A DNA stretch of 64,000 nucleotides from Chiua virens (Eukaryota > Basidiomycota > Agaricomycetes > Boletales > Boletaceae): contig JAHNUO010000001.1 of NCBI GenBank assembly GCA_019787685.1, forward strand, positions 1,550,001 to 1,614,000, in the 5' to 3' direction. Numbering within the stretch: the stretch's first letter is position 1; every line of letters starts with the position of its first letter. This document shows, one piece after another, positions 1-10,029 of the stretch. The translations under genes were made by a program, and so were the position numbers. The notes under the pieces were generated by a model that saw nothing but the letters and a program-made list of their open reading frames with translations, ran no database searches and was not told the origin of the DNA.

Positions 1-882
1 CATTGTAAGTCACTCATGTCATTGGAACAGTTTTGTTGCTGATATTAGGGGTATTGCAAATTAGTATGAAGTGTATCCTCCTTTGGCCTTGATGACCTCC
101 TGAACCCTTCTAGGCATGCTCTCAATCAATCTCTGATACTCCCCAACCTCAATCTTGTACCACTCTTCCTGAATCCTCTCCCAAAGGTCTAATACCCCCT
201 TGGCTGGCTCAGGATATTCTGCAACCCTTCTTTTGAGGAGAAACCATAGATGTTCTATGGGGTTAAGGTCTGGAGACTGAGCAGGCCATACCATGACCTC
301 ATATCCATGCTCTTTCAACCACTCCTTGGCCCTCCTACTGGTATGTTTGGGGTCATTATCCTGCTGGAAAGTATTGTCCTCTGGGGTAAATCCATAATCC
401 ACAAGGGTTTTTTGGAGTTCATCCTCCAAAATCTGCACATAAAGGTTAGAATTCATCTTACCATCAATCCTACGAGCCATCCCAACACCTTCCCAGGTCA
501 TACAACCCCATAACATGACTGATCCTCCTCCAAACTTGACTGTACCCTCCACAAGTCTATCACTGAGGCCCTCTTCTGGCTTTTTCAAAGCCCATTTCCT
601 ACCATCTGACCCAATGTGATTAATCTGGTCTCATCTGACTATATAACTTTCCAAGTGTTTCAATATAACAGCAACAAAACTGTTCCAATGACATGAGTGA
701 TTTAAAATGGTCATATCTCCACCACCCCTGGGCCATATCACATGACCCTGGGACCGGTATGTAGCCAGGGGTTTGTACATCATTTGGTCCCACTGCTACT
801 AAGCGAGATTCCCACAGGTGTTTGCAGTGCGTGAAGCGCACTATGTCAGGGTTAGTTATTGGAACAGTTTTGTTGCTTGCTG
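1..882 (-). mobile_element. Tc1-like element, copy A1 (left end outside window)
   Basis: A Tc1/mariner-superfamily DNA transposon in minus orientation. The inner part of its left terminal inverted repeat lies at about 1-45, and the inverted counterpart runs from about 668 to 882. The right end reads ...TTGCTTGCTG followed by a TA dinucleotide at 883-884, as expected for TA-targeting elements. Beyond the TA the sequence continues as the inner part of another copy's terminal repeat, so A1 is inserted inside copy A2. The transposase N-terminus is deleted, so this copy could only move in trans. Confidence 0.8.
61..660 (-). pseudogene. Tc1-type transposase, N-terminally deleted
   Basis: DDE transposase fragment that would cut and paste the element at TA sites. 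An uninterrupted frame covers 61-588 (175 codons). It contains QQDNDPKHTSRR, with the second catalytic Asp, and WPAQSPDLNPIEHLW, with the Glu 34 residues later, matching the DD34E spacing of Tc1. The first Asp (SDET) is readable upstream at about 640 in another frame. A one-base deletion near 637 and a TAG where relatives have Trp separate it. The roughly 110-residue helix-turn-helix domain seen in copies A2 and A3 is missing, because sequence jumps directly to the right terminal repeat. Not functional. Confidence 0.85.
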
Positions 883-884
883 TA

Positions 885-2345
885 TAGGTACCTGGTTCAT
901 GTGATTTGACAAAGTGGCTGTGGAGATATGGCCAATCTAAAATAGGAACTACATTGTACCAGTTTTGTTACTTTCATAATATTTAACAGGATCTTAATAA
1001 AACCAAAGAATTGTTGGTGCTATTTGGTTCTACAAACAAAGAGACACATATAAACATAGTGTCTGAGTCTAAATATGTTCCCATGCTTCTTGTCTTTCAA
1101 CTACTACCATCATGTGATCTCTCTCTGTCACTCAAAAAAATACCATTCTTTCTCAACTTGATTCTGGCCATTTCATTTGCTCCATTGCCTCTAGCACAGG
1201 TGTCAGCACTGCTGCTATCTGGAGGCTTCATTCCAAGGAGCGTTCTGACCTTCAGAAGTCTATTTGAGGTCGCCCATCAAAGCTTTCTGATGCCAATGTC
1301 TACCATGCTATCATCTTACATATCTCTAGCAACAAGGCAGAGAATGCAGTCCAAGTCACCAAAGCCCTCTTCACTACCACCAATCAGCCTTGTCATCCCA
1401 ATATGGTTCATCATCACTTGAAAAAAGTTGGTATGAAAGCTGTAGTCAAGTCCAAACAACCTCTGCTCTCTGCCAAGCATTGCAAGGCTCAGTTGGACTT
1501 TGCCCATGCTCATAAATATTGGACACAGGAGGACTGGAAACAGGTGGTATGGTCTGATGAGACTAAGATCAATTGCCTTGGGTCAGATGGTTGCAAATGG
1601 GCATGGAAAAAGGCAGGAGAGTGCCTTAGTAATAGGTTGATTGAAGGAACTCTCAAGTTTAGAGGGGGTTCTCTAATATTATGGGGCTGTATGACTTGGG
1701 ATGGCATTGAGTATGGTACTAAGATTGATGGTAGGATGGATGGAGACCTTTACCTTCAAATTTTGAAGGATGAGCTCCAGGCTTCCCTGGAGTTTTATGG
1801 TCTTAATCCTCCTGATACCATCTTTCAACAAGACAATGACCCAAAGCATACTTGCAGGAGGTTCAAGGAGTGGCTAGAAGAACAGGATTTCAGGACTATG
1901 GTGTGGCCTGCACAGTCTCCAGATCTTAACCCCATAGAACATATCTGGCTTTACCTCAAAAGGAAGCTTGCAGAGTATGAAAACCCTCCTAAGGGGATAG
2001 AGACATTATGGAAAAGGACTCAGGGGAAATGGGACAAGATACCAGCTGAGGTGTGTCAGAAATTGATTGAAAGCATGCCTAGGAGGATACACCAAGTATT
2101 GATATATACCAAATACCCTATCTATTAACAAAAGTCACAAAACAGTTACAATGTAGTTCTTGTTTTAAATTGGCCATATCTCCACAGCCACTTGGTCAAA
2201 TCACATGATCCAGGTACCTATAGGCAGCCAGGAGTATGTACTATTATTTATCTCACCAATGCTAAGTGATATTCCCATGAGTGTTTGCAGTGTGTGAAGC
2301 ACACTGCATTAGGATTAGACATTGTAACAGTTTTAGGAGTCACTG
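885..2345 (+). mobile_element. Tc1-like element, copy A2, interrupted by A1
   Basis: Second copy of the same Tc1 family, plus orientation. The right terminal repeat (about 2130-2345) ends ...GGAGTCACTG followed by TA at 2346-2347. The left repeat is present only as its inner 100 bases (885-985), because A1 is inserted at a TA inside it. The missing outer part should lie left of the window. The inverted repeats are about 215 bp, as in copy A3, unusually long for Tc1 elements. Confidence 0.8.
1112..2128 (+). pseudogene. Tc1-type transposase pseudogene (copy A2)
   Basis: Near full-length transposase frame of 339 codons starting at ATG 1112. Codon 2 is TGA (1115-1117) and a second in-frame TGA sits at 1265-1267, so only the part from 1403 on is open. 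The N-terminal half has a Tc1-like helix-turn-helix pattern (LSATQKNTILSQLDSGH-like, then GRPSKLSDAN). The catalytic half has WSDETKIN, QQDNDPKHTCRR and WPAQSPDLNPIEHIW, so all three DD34E residues are kept. Compared with copy A3, 29 nucleotides are missing between two AGGAGG repeats near the 3' end. This changes the frame and gives an aberrant C-terminus (HQVLIYTKYPIY). A long overlapping frame at 1011-1421 is out of frame with the protein and not coding. Confidence 0.85.
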
Positions 2346-2359
2346 TATGTCTGCAGCCA

Positions 2360-2514
2360 ACATAAGGCTCAAATTAAAGGTTAGTATTCTGATGCTAAAG
2401 TGAATTCATATCTAAAGCATTTACTGAGTGTATGCAAGACAATGGTATCAATATACTCCAATCAGCCCATACATATGCTCATCAGCAAAATGAATGTACA
2501 GAACAGTTAATCTA
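2360..2514 (+). pseudogene. Copia integrase core fragment
   Basis: A readable stretch of about 45 codons contains EFISKAFTECMQDNGINI and HTYAHQQNECTEQLI. This matches the end of the Ty1/Copia integrase catalytic core, where the last acidic residue lies in an HTPQQNGVAER-type motif. It ends at a stop and is followed by unrelated sequence. It is an isolated remnant with no LTR visible beside it. Confidence 0.6.
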
Positions 2515-2520
2515 AAAACT

Positions 2521-2955
2521 AAAGGGAGAACGGCGTGGGAGACTGGCATGACCATACCTATCCAACACTTTTTCACATATTTCGGCTGTTCGCTTTGTCG
2601 TCGCTTTTTTCGCTTACTTCGCTTATCAATACAAACCTGCCTTATTTGCTCGACAGAAACCATGTGTCTCAGCTGGTGCATCAATGTCCATATTTGGTAC
2701 ATGCTGCAATCTACATGGTGTGTTCATGGTGTTGCACACTCTGGTATATTTGTTTCGCAACTGGTCGATTTGGCACTTCATACTTACTCTATGTAGTCTA
2801 TTTGGGTACCATTCTCTGATTTACACCCACCCGAAAAGGCTCCGACATGTCCTGGTCACCCCACTTGCCTTGACCCCCTTCAATCTCAAATTCACTCTGG
2901 TACATTCACTGCTGAGGGGTTCATTGCTTTGTATTCACCCCATTGAGTGTATTTA
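2521..2955. other. Unclassified insert with CpG-containing start
   Basis: Begins GGAGAACGGCGTGGGAGAC directly after a broken integrase fragment. It has a run of TTCGC/TCGC motifs (2580-2625), unlike the CpG-poor surroundings. The segment at 63383 also starts GGAGAAC, follows an integrase fragment and is TCGCTT-rich, so the two may be related, but the alignment is weak. The last 110 bases (2838-2945) are one unit of a direct repeat whose partner lies beyond copy A3. No protein recognised. Confidence 0.35.
2838..2945 (+). repeat. Direct repeat, unit 1
   Basis: Contains CCGACATGTCCTGGTCACC followed by CCACTTGCCTTGACCCCC and CTTCAATCTCAAATT. A close match lies at 4593-4710. Copy A3 of the Tc1 element sits between the two units, so the pair was probably a tandem duplication split by the insertion. 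Confidence 0.6.
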
Positions 2956-4567
2956 CAGTGACTCCCAAAACCGTTACAATGTTTAGCCCAAATGTAGTGC
3001 ATGAAGCACACTAGAAGCACCCGTGGGAATATTGCTTAGAATTAGTGAGATAAATACTAGTACACACTCCTGGCTATCTATAGGCGCCTGGATCATGTGA
3101 TTTGGCCCAGTGGCTATGGAGATATAGCCAATTTAAAACTGGAACTGCATTGTAACAGTTTTGTCACTTTCATTGATAGATAGGGTATTTGGTATATATC
3201 AATATTTGGTGTATCCTCCTTTAGCTTTGAGCACTGCCTCAACCCTCCTAGGCATGCTCTCAATCAATTTCTGACAAACCTCAGCTAGTATCTTGTCCCA
3301 TTCCTCTTGAGTCCTTCTCCATAACTCCTCTATTCCCTTAGGAGGGTTTTCATACTCTGCAAGCTTCCTTTTGAGATAAAGCCAGATGTGTTCTATGGGG
3401 TTAAGATCTGGAGACTGTGCAGGCCACACCATAGTCCTGAAATCCTGTTCTTCTAGCCACTCCTTGACCCTCCTGCAGGTATGCTTTGGGTCATTGTCCT
3501 GTTGAAAGATGGTATCAGGAGGATTAAGACCATAAAACTCCAAGGAAGCTTGAAGCTCATCCTTCAAAATTTGAAGGTAAAGGTCACTATCCATCCTACC
3601 ATCAATCTTGGTAGCATATCCAATGCCATCCCAAGTCATACAGCCCCATAACATCAGAGAACCCCCTCCAAACTTGAGAGTTCCTTGAACCAACCTATCA
3701 CTAAGGCCCTCTCCTGCCTTTTTCCATGCCCATTTACAACCATCTGACCCAAGGCGATTGATCTTGGTCTCATCAGACCACACCACCTGTTTCCAATCCT
3801 CCAAAGTCCAATCTTTGTGAGCATAGGCAAAGTCCAACCGAGCCTTGCGATGCTTGGCAGAGAGTAGAGGTCATTTGGACTTGACTACAGCTTTCATACC
3901 AGCTTTTTTCAAGTGACGATGAACTGTATTGGGGTGGAGAGACTAATTGGTGATGGTAGAGAGGGATTTGGTGATTTGAACAGCATTCTCTGCTTTGTTG
4001 CTAGAGATAAGTCGAATAGCATGACAGACATTGGCATCAGAAAGTTTTGATGGGCGACCTCCAATAGACTTTTGAAGGTCAGAACGCTCCTTGGAATGAA
4101 GCCTCCAGATAGCAGCAGTGCTAACACCTGTGCTGGAGGCAATGGAGCGAATGGAATGGCCAGAATCAAGTTGAGAGAGGATGGTATTTTTTTGAGTGGC
4201 AGAGAGAGATCACATGATGGTGGTGGTTGAAAGACAAGAAGCGTGGGAACATATTTAGACTCAGACACTATGTTTATATGTGTATATTTGTTTGTAGAAC
4301 CAAATAGCACCAACAATCCTTGTATTTCATTGAAATCCTATTGAGTGTTATGAAAGTGACAAAACTGTTACAATGCAGTTCCAGTTTTAAATTGGCTATA
4401 TCTCCATAGCCACTGGGCCAAATCACATGATCCAGGCGCCTATAGATAGCCAGGAGTGTGTACTAGTATTTATCTCACTAATTCTAAGCAATATTCCCAC
4501 GGGTGCTTCTAGTGTGCTTCATGCACTACATTTGGGCTAAACATTGTAACAGTTTTGGGAGTCACTG
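2956..4567 (-). mobile_element. Tc1-like element, copy A3, structurally complete
   Basis: Complete Tc1-type element of 1612 bp with TA at both ends (2954-2955 and 4568-4569). The left end starts CAGTGACTCCCAAAACCG and the right end closes with the inverted form GGGAGTCACTG. The inverted repeats extend about 215 bp (2956-3170 and 4350-4567) and are nearly identical, so the DNA ends could still be substrates. The transposase on the minus strand is a pseudogene, so any movement would need transposase from elsewhere. Confidence 0.9.
3199..4215 (-). pseudogene. Tc1-type transposase pseudogene (copy A3)
   Basis: A 339-codon frame from ATG at 4215. Three stops interrupt it: TGA at 4210-4212 (codon 2), TAG at 3943-3945 and TGA at 3871-3873. 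The last 212 codons (3837-3199) are open and carry WSDETKINRLGSDG, QQDNDPKHTCRR and NPIEHIWLYLKRK with the DD34E triad. The N-terminal part reads as a helix-turn-helix domain. The stop at 3871 is informative: this codon is TGA here, CAA in copy A2 and TGC in the copy at 59133, as if all came from a CG-starting codon. A 135-codon open frame over 3909-4316 is out of frame with the transposase. Confidence 0.9.
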
Positions 4568-4592
4568 TAAGTGCTATTTCTACCTTTACATT

Positions 4593-4710
4593 GACCTGAA
4601 ATGGCCCCGACACATCCTGGTCACACCACTTGCCTCAACTCCCCCTTCAACTTCAAATTGCTCTGGTATGTCTGTTTCATCACCAATTGATTCGTCACTT
4701 TGTACTCACT
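4593..4710 (+). repeat. Direct repeat, unit 2
   Basis: Partner of 2838-2945: CCGACACATCCTGGTCACAC, then CCACTTGCCTCAACTCCC and CTTCAACTTCAAATT. Separated from unit 1 by Tc1 copy A3. Confidence 0.6.
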
Positions 4711-5562
4711 CTTTGAACACATGGGGGTAATTTATGGATTCCATGCTAACGTAGTAAACAGGGTGTACCAAAACTTGAACAGCCTGAAAGAAACTGAAGG
4801 GATTTGCATGTTATGAAGCACATAGCAGACACAAAAGAAGAACAAGAGATTCATTGTATGTCAAAGAAGTGGAAGGAATGATCATCGAGCGCATGTTTAC
4901 TTCATTTCAGTAGTCTAGTGTTATGTAATACACATTAGTATCTCTCGCCTACTCTACTCAGTTCATGATTCTAACAAGCTCCCGTCTGACCCTGTCAATA
5001 CTGAGGAATGATACCAGACTTGAGAGACGATACACGTTACTACTAGTAGGTATTGTGATTGACAACCACGCTCTTGTCCCAATCAAATGCTGCCCATGGC
5101 CATTATCTCTATGTGCTGATTCTATTTTATGGCTATGGGCGACTGAGTCGTCAAAGTTATGCATCCAATTCATAATTCATCCATTCACGTGTCCTGAGTC
5201 AGTCTGCATGACAGAAAAATTAGATGGGAGGATGCACTCATTCAGTTCAAACATATCATTTCTGCAAGAAAATGTGAGAGGACACACGATGAGAAGGGGC
5301 ACTGACCTAGATCAGTGATATGATGGTGACAGGCTGGTACTTGGTGCAGCTACAAGGGGGTTCACGGAGGGTGGTGGGGTGGATCACCTTTGAGGTGAGC
5401 ATGAAACCACTGAGTGCAAAGATGAAGGAGAGCGTAGTCCACTCACCAAAGTCATGATGCCAGGGGCATGTTCAGGCTGATGCGTAGGTTGTACATGAAT
5501 GACATTGCCGTCATTGAGTTGATGTGTAGGAGGGGCAGGGTCCATGCAGAGACAAAGCAAAG
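4711..5562. other. No gene recognised
   Basis: About 850 bases between a Tc1 element and a Copia solo LTR. Short open frames occur on both strands but none has a recognisable motif or matches another part of the window. Confidence 0.5.
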
Positions 5563-5744
5563 TGTAAAAACAACTGCACTGGACAGCTGGAGTTCGATGT
5601 AAGAAGCTAAGGAAGCGACTACATCGAACTCCAAGTCTAAATACAGTAGATAGATACACTACCAAACAGCCAAGTGGCTGAAACTCTAAGCATGAATGAC
5701 AAAGCACCTAGAAAGGGTTTGATGCGCAATCACAGCATCTAACA
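5563..5744 (-). repeat. Copia-1 solo LTR
   Basis: 182-bp LTR in minus orientation, the same family as the LTRs at 6305 and 8555. It is flanked by a perfect 5-bp target duplication, CAAAG, at 5558-5562 and 5745-5749. There is no internal region on either side, so this is a solo LTR left by recombination between the LTRs of a former full element. Confidence 0.9.
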
Positions 5745-5749
5745 CAAAG

Positions 5750-6299
5750 TCCCCTTGCAAACTTAGTCTCATGCACCCCATTGACTGACCCCTTGGGTAG
5801 GTTTGCGGCTAGCCTGCTGGCTGGCGACCCCTCCGAAACACCAATCTGCCAAATAGTGTCCAACAATTTCGGGCACGTGACACTCACATGTTCAAAAAAG
5901 GATGATCTTATGTGACTAGCATTGAGCTTCCATCCTAGGGCAGAGCAAGTGGATCTGGATCACAAGAGATGGGAACCCTTGGCCTGAGAAGATGGAACAT
6001 AACATACAGAACTGACCACGTCATGGGGTATAGCCTGATAAAAACTGATTTGTGAGTGGTCGAATGCCTTAGGATGGATAGTCCATACACTTAAAATGGG
6101 ATAATGTCCAGCTGATGTCAGCTCACTGTGTGACTAGTGTTTTCCATCCTTCGCTCACATAATAATGTAATACATATATGCCATTTGTTTGCTGTAATAT
6201 TGGCACAGTAATCAAGAGCCAAACCAACCTATGATGCATGCAGTCCAAGATTGTGAACCTTGAAAATTTGTGGAGATCAAGTCATGAGAAATGATGGCA
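5750..6299. other. No gene recognised
   Basis: About 550 bases between two copies of the Copia-1 LTR. No coding motif, repeat or structural signal that I can support. Confidence 0.5.
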
Positions 6300-6304
6300 C
6301 AGGG

Positions 6305-6486
6305 TGTTAGATGCAGTGATTGCGCATCAAACCCTTTCTAGGTGCTTTGTCACTCATACTTAGAGTTTCAGCCCCTTGGCTGTTTGGTAGTGTATCTATC
6401 TACTGTATTTAGACTTGGAGTTTGATGTAGTCACTTCCATAGCTTCTTACATCGCACTCCAGCTGTCCAGTACAGTTGTCTTTACC
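6305..6486 (+). repeat. Copia-1 5' LTR
   Basis: 182 bp starting TGTTAGATGCAGTG and ending TTTACC, where the 3' LTR ends TTTACA. It holds the two arms of an inverted repeat (TGGAGTTTGATGTA and TACATCGCACTCCA), perfect in the other two LTR copies but with two mismatches here. Sequence just downstream (GGTTATGAGCCC) is where a primer-binding site would be. I cannot name the primer tRNA. Confidence 0.88.
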
Positions 6487-6608
6487 GGTTATGAGCCCTG
6501 CGCTTTGAGCGCTCCCAACAGCCTCGAGAGACCTCGATTTTATTTTCGCATTCCCACCTGCCCTAAACAACATCCACTTTCGACTCCACCCACTCCAATC
6601 ACCTCAAC

Positions 6609-8516
6609 ATGTCCTCTGAACCCCAGCATTCCTCGTCGCATCGCATGCAGGCTCTATCTGGCACCAACTATGGCACCTGGAGCGAGGAGATGAAGGCCTT
6701 GTTTCGCGAACTCCAAGGGCCTCTGGAGACTTCTGGATGGCAAGGAACTTCGTCCCACCACTTCCAGCTCAGACCAGGTCGCTGGGGATATCAAACAGGA
6801 CAAAGCGGCTGGGGAGTTGATGCTTAACATTGCCCCAGATCAGCGAGTCCACATCCGAGCAGACCAGGACGATCCCACCAAGGCCTGGAAGGCGCTCAAG
6901 GCCGTCTTCATCCAGCAGAAGGCTGGCAGCCGCTTCATCGCCTATGACGAGTTTTTCAGCATCAGGAAGCGTCCTGCTGAGTCCCTCCCTGCCCTTGCTG
7001 CTCGAGTCGAAGACTGCATGCTTCGCATCAAGGACCTTCGCAGATCCACCTGATATCAGCACACTCAATGACAAGCTCACTTGCATGGCCATGATGCATT
7101 CGCTTGGGTCTGAATACAATCATTTCATCTCTTCCCTCGCTCTCTTGACCGACTTGGACAAGGACAAGGTCAAAGCGCCCTTTCAGAGCGAGGAAATCAA
7201 TCGTCGACCGCGCCCTGATGCCCACTCCACCACTCCTGCCGACTCTGCGCTCTCATCATCGTCTTCTGGGTGTTCGTGCGCTCCCAATGCGCCCTGTTCG
7301 TTCTGCGAAAAGCCAGGACACTGCCAGTGCAAGTGCTATTCGCTCCAGAGAGCGAAAAAGTACTACAAGACGCAGCAAACGAACCCCAAACGCTCTGAAC
7401 AGGCCAAGGCAGCGACTGTATCGCCCCCAGACTCTCAGGACGTCGTGGAACGCGCTGGCAATGCAAGTCTTCGTTCCAGCGATCCCAGTGTGGGCTATAC
7501 CCAGACCTATTCCGATGCTGCTGTCTACATCTTCGTTCAAGATGATGTCCAGGTGATCCTTCCTGTCTTTGTGGACGACATGACCTTCGCTTCGAAGTCC
7601 CTGGAAGCTACCAAGCACGCCGTCGCAGATCTGGGTAAACACCTCAAATTGCGCGATCTGGGACCTACCACAGAGATCCTGGGCATTAAGATCGATCGGA
7701 ATCGTTCCAAGCGCTCCCTGACCCTCTCCCAGCCTCAGTACTGCATCGACATGCTGTCGCGCTTCAACATGGCCTGTGACGACCCCCATGGAGCCTGGTT
7801 TGTGCCTATCGCGCGAGCAGAGCCCCAGAACGACAGCCGAGCGCAATTTCATGCGATCTGTCGATTATGGAGGCGCCATTGGCTCTCTGAAGTACCTTTC
7901 CTGTGCGACTCGACCAGACATTGCTTTTGCAGTCGGTCAGCTCGCATCCTTCACCTCTGATCCAGGTGTGGCGCATTGGAATGCCATTAAGCACCTGTTT
8001 CGCTATATCCAGGGTACTGCTCATTTCGGCATCACCTATTCCCCTGACTCGACGTCCTCAGAGCTCTTCAGCACATTCTCTGATGCGAACCATGGCGGTT
8101 GCAAGCACTCTGGACGCTCCACCAGCGCATTTGTGGTCAAGATTGGCACTGGAGTCGTCTCATGGATGTCCAAGCGTCAGCCCATCATCGCCCTCTCTAC
8201 CACTGAAGCCGAGTATGTTGCTGCATGCGAGGCAGGCAAGGAGATCGTCTGGATGCGAAAACTCCTCCAGGAACTTGGCTATGAGGGGACTGGAGCTTCA
8301 ACCCTCCATATGGACAACCAGTCTGCGATCCAGGTAGCAAAACACCCAGAGCATCATGGCAGGATGAAGCACCTGGACCTTCGCTGGTACTGGCTGAGAG
8401 ATGCGCCTCGTTTCCTCCCTACCTCGGACATGCCAACTGATCTGCTCACAAAGGCACTACCTCGAGTCAAAGTGCAGCATTTCTGCGCTTTGCTAGGACT
8501 TGGTTCGTTTCAGTAG
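6609..8516 (+). pseudogene. Copia-1 Gag-Pol pseudogene, internally deleted
   Basis: Starts at ATG 6609 (MSSEPQHSSS), where a Gag-type NYGTWSEEMKALF segment follows. Frameshifts are needed near 6715, near 7050 and near 7775 to follow the protein. A CX2CX4HX4C zinc knuckle (CSFCEKPGHCQCKC) lies at 7295-7336. About 50 codons later the sequence is already in reverse transcriptase, with the FVDD active-site motif at about 7568. The last part (7776-8516) is open and is RNase H: SDANHGGCKHSGRST, STTEAEYVA near 8200, DNQSAI near 8312 and KHLDLRWYWLRD near 8370. Protease, integrase and RT fingers are gone, which takes away both cleavage and integration functions. Family assignment is firm; activity in cis is excluded. 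Confidence 0.9.
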
Positions 8517-8554
8517 GTTTCGCTCTTTTGGAGAGATGCACAGTCAGGGGGATG

Positions 8555-8736
8555 TGTTAGATGCAGTGATTGCGCATCACACCCTTTCTATGTGCTTTGT
8601 CACTCATACTTAGAGTTTCAGCCACTTGGCTGTTTGGTAGTGTATCTATCTACTGTATTTAGACTTGGAGTTCGATGTAGTCACTTCCATAGCTTCTTAC
8701 ATCGAACTCCAGCGGTCCAGTACAGTTGTCTTTACA
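8555..8736 (+). repeat. Copia-1 3' LTR
   Basis: 182 bp, TGTTAG...TTTACA, followed by target duplication CAGGG at 8737-8741. It contains a perfect 14-bp inverted repeat, TGGAGTTCGATGTA at 8666-8679 and TACATCGAACTCCA at 8698-8711, with an 18-nt loop. Confidence 0.9.
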
Positions 8737-8741
8737 CAGGG

Positions 8742-10029
8742 TTCCATACAAGCTATACTGGTGCTGGTACACATGAAGCATTTACCATCAGACTTGATGA
8801 GGTACTTGCATGCACATCAAGCAATAGGAGTTCACATTTTGGGACTTGTTGCCCCAGTAGCATGGTGCCTTGTGATCCATCACCTGCATCTGAGTCATTA
8901 CATTAATCAGGTGGCAAACAACATTGATCAGCTATGGCTTTGACATAGACTGTGGTAGCACTGGGTTGCATGGAGTTGCCCAGGCAGCACAGCAATACAC
9001 TACCTGCTCAGGCAGGAATTCTGTGCTTTCAGCCCCATAATGATATGTTATGATCTATCAATTTACCAAGTTTTGTATTGATCCAAGTCAGGGTGGTTCA
9101 ACGCTGAATAACTTGCAAACTTATGTATAAAGTGATTGGCAATAATGGCAACCAGCAAGGACCTTATCTCACCCTCACACACCATGATGAAAGTAGATGC
9201 ACATTTAAAATTTTCAATCCATGTTGTGGACTCCTGGACTTGTTGGTCTTTGTTTGACAACTATACAAGTGATACCCTTCAGACATGGTATAGGTGTCCA
9301 TGAGTTTTATTGATAATAACAGTTGACAGTACACTACATTAGCAACAGATTTGTTCTCATTGGAGTCACAGAATATAGCTATCATGTCTTCTCTGCAGGT
9401 GACTTGTGACAGTGACTGCTTACAGTTATCCAGTTATCCATGCGCAAAAGGGTTATCTACTCGGAAATCAAGCACAGAGCAATCAAAAGTCAAGCCTCGG
9501 CAATCATTGAATGTGGTTGCATATGCAAGGCAAAGGGGCATTGTGTTTGTGTGACTTGTTTTTGTGTGACCGTCAAGTCAGAGGATGGAGGGGTAAAGTT
9601 CAAAGAAATGGCAGGGATACAGTGTGTCTGCTTTGTTTAGGAACTGTCCTTCAACAAATCAATGATGAATGTTGGTTACAATGATGTGAGCATTATGCAC
9701 CAGCCCTTTTGCAATGCAAAAGTTTTGTTGTAGTCCACATCCATATGGCATTCATTTTAAGGTTGAGTTGATGTAGGGGAATTCCTGGGTGTTGTAACAG
9801 TGCAAGATAATCTGGTGTTTGTTCAGGTGCATTCAAACCAACATGGTTTGCTTCCTTACTAAGTGTGTTGGTGCTGAAGAGATAATCTCTTTCGTGATTT
9901 TTCTGAATGTCAATATAGAATGATAAAGAGGGGAGGATACAGAAGGGCATGCATGAGTGCATATGTAATTACAAATGGAGCAAATGATATTTTATACACA
10001 CAAGAATGTTGCCTGTCATCATTAAGAAA
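8742..10029. other. No gene recognised
   Basis: Low-CpG sequence of about 1.3 kb. Several frames of 60-100 codons exist on both strands without recognisable motifs. It may be old intergenic DNA or highly degraded repeats. Confidence 0.45.

Larger units (their letters stand above)
6305..8736 (+). mobile_element. Copia-1: Ty1/Copia retrotransposon with both LTRs, internally deleted
   Basis: Element of 2432 bp bounded by 182-bp LTRs and a perfect 5-bp target duplication CAGGG (6300-6304 and 8737-8741). The LTRs begin TGTTAG, and the 3' copy ends TTTACA. They differ at about seven positions, roughly 96% identity. A purine-rich tract (CAGGGGGA) precedes the 3' LTR at 8544-8551. The internal region encodes Gag and the C-terminal part of Pol. 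Protease, integrase and the N-terminal half of reverse transcriptase are missing, so it is a non-autonomous deletion derivative. It is clearly richer in GC and CpG than the rest of the window, suggesting recent arrival or escape from CpG mutation. Confidence 0.92.

Noticed and set aside
3909..4316. 135-codon open frame next to the transposase of copy A3
   Set aside because: It is out of frame with the helix-turn-helix part of the transposase, which is readable in another frame with three stops. The same false frame recurs at 1011-1421 in copy A2, because both share the underlying DNA.
7256..7852. 198-codon minus-strand frame across the Copia-1 Pol
   Set aside because: It lies opposite the zinc knuckle and RT of Copia-1 and has no independent motif; GC-rich sequence lengthens chance frames.
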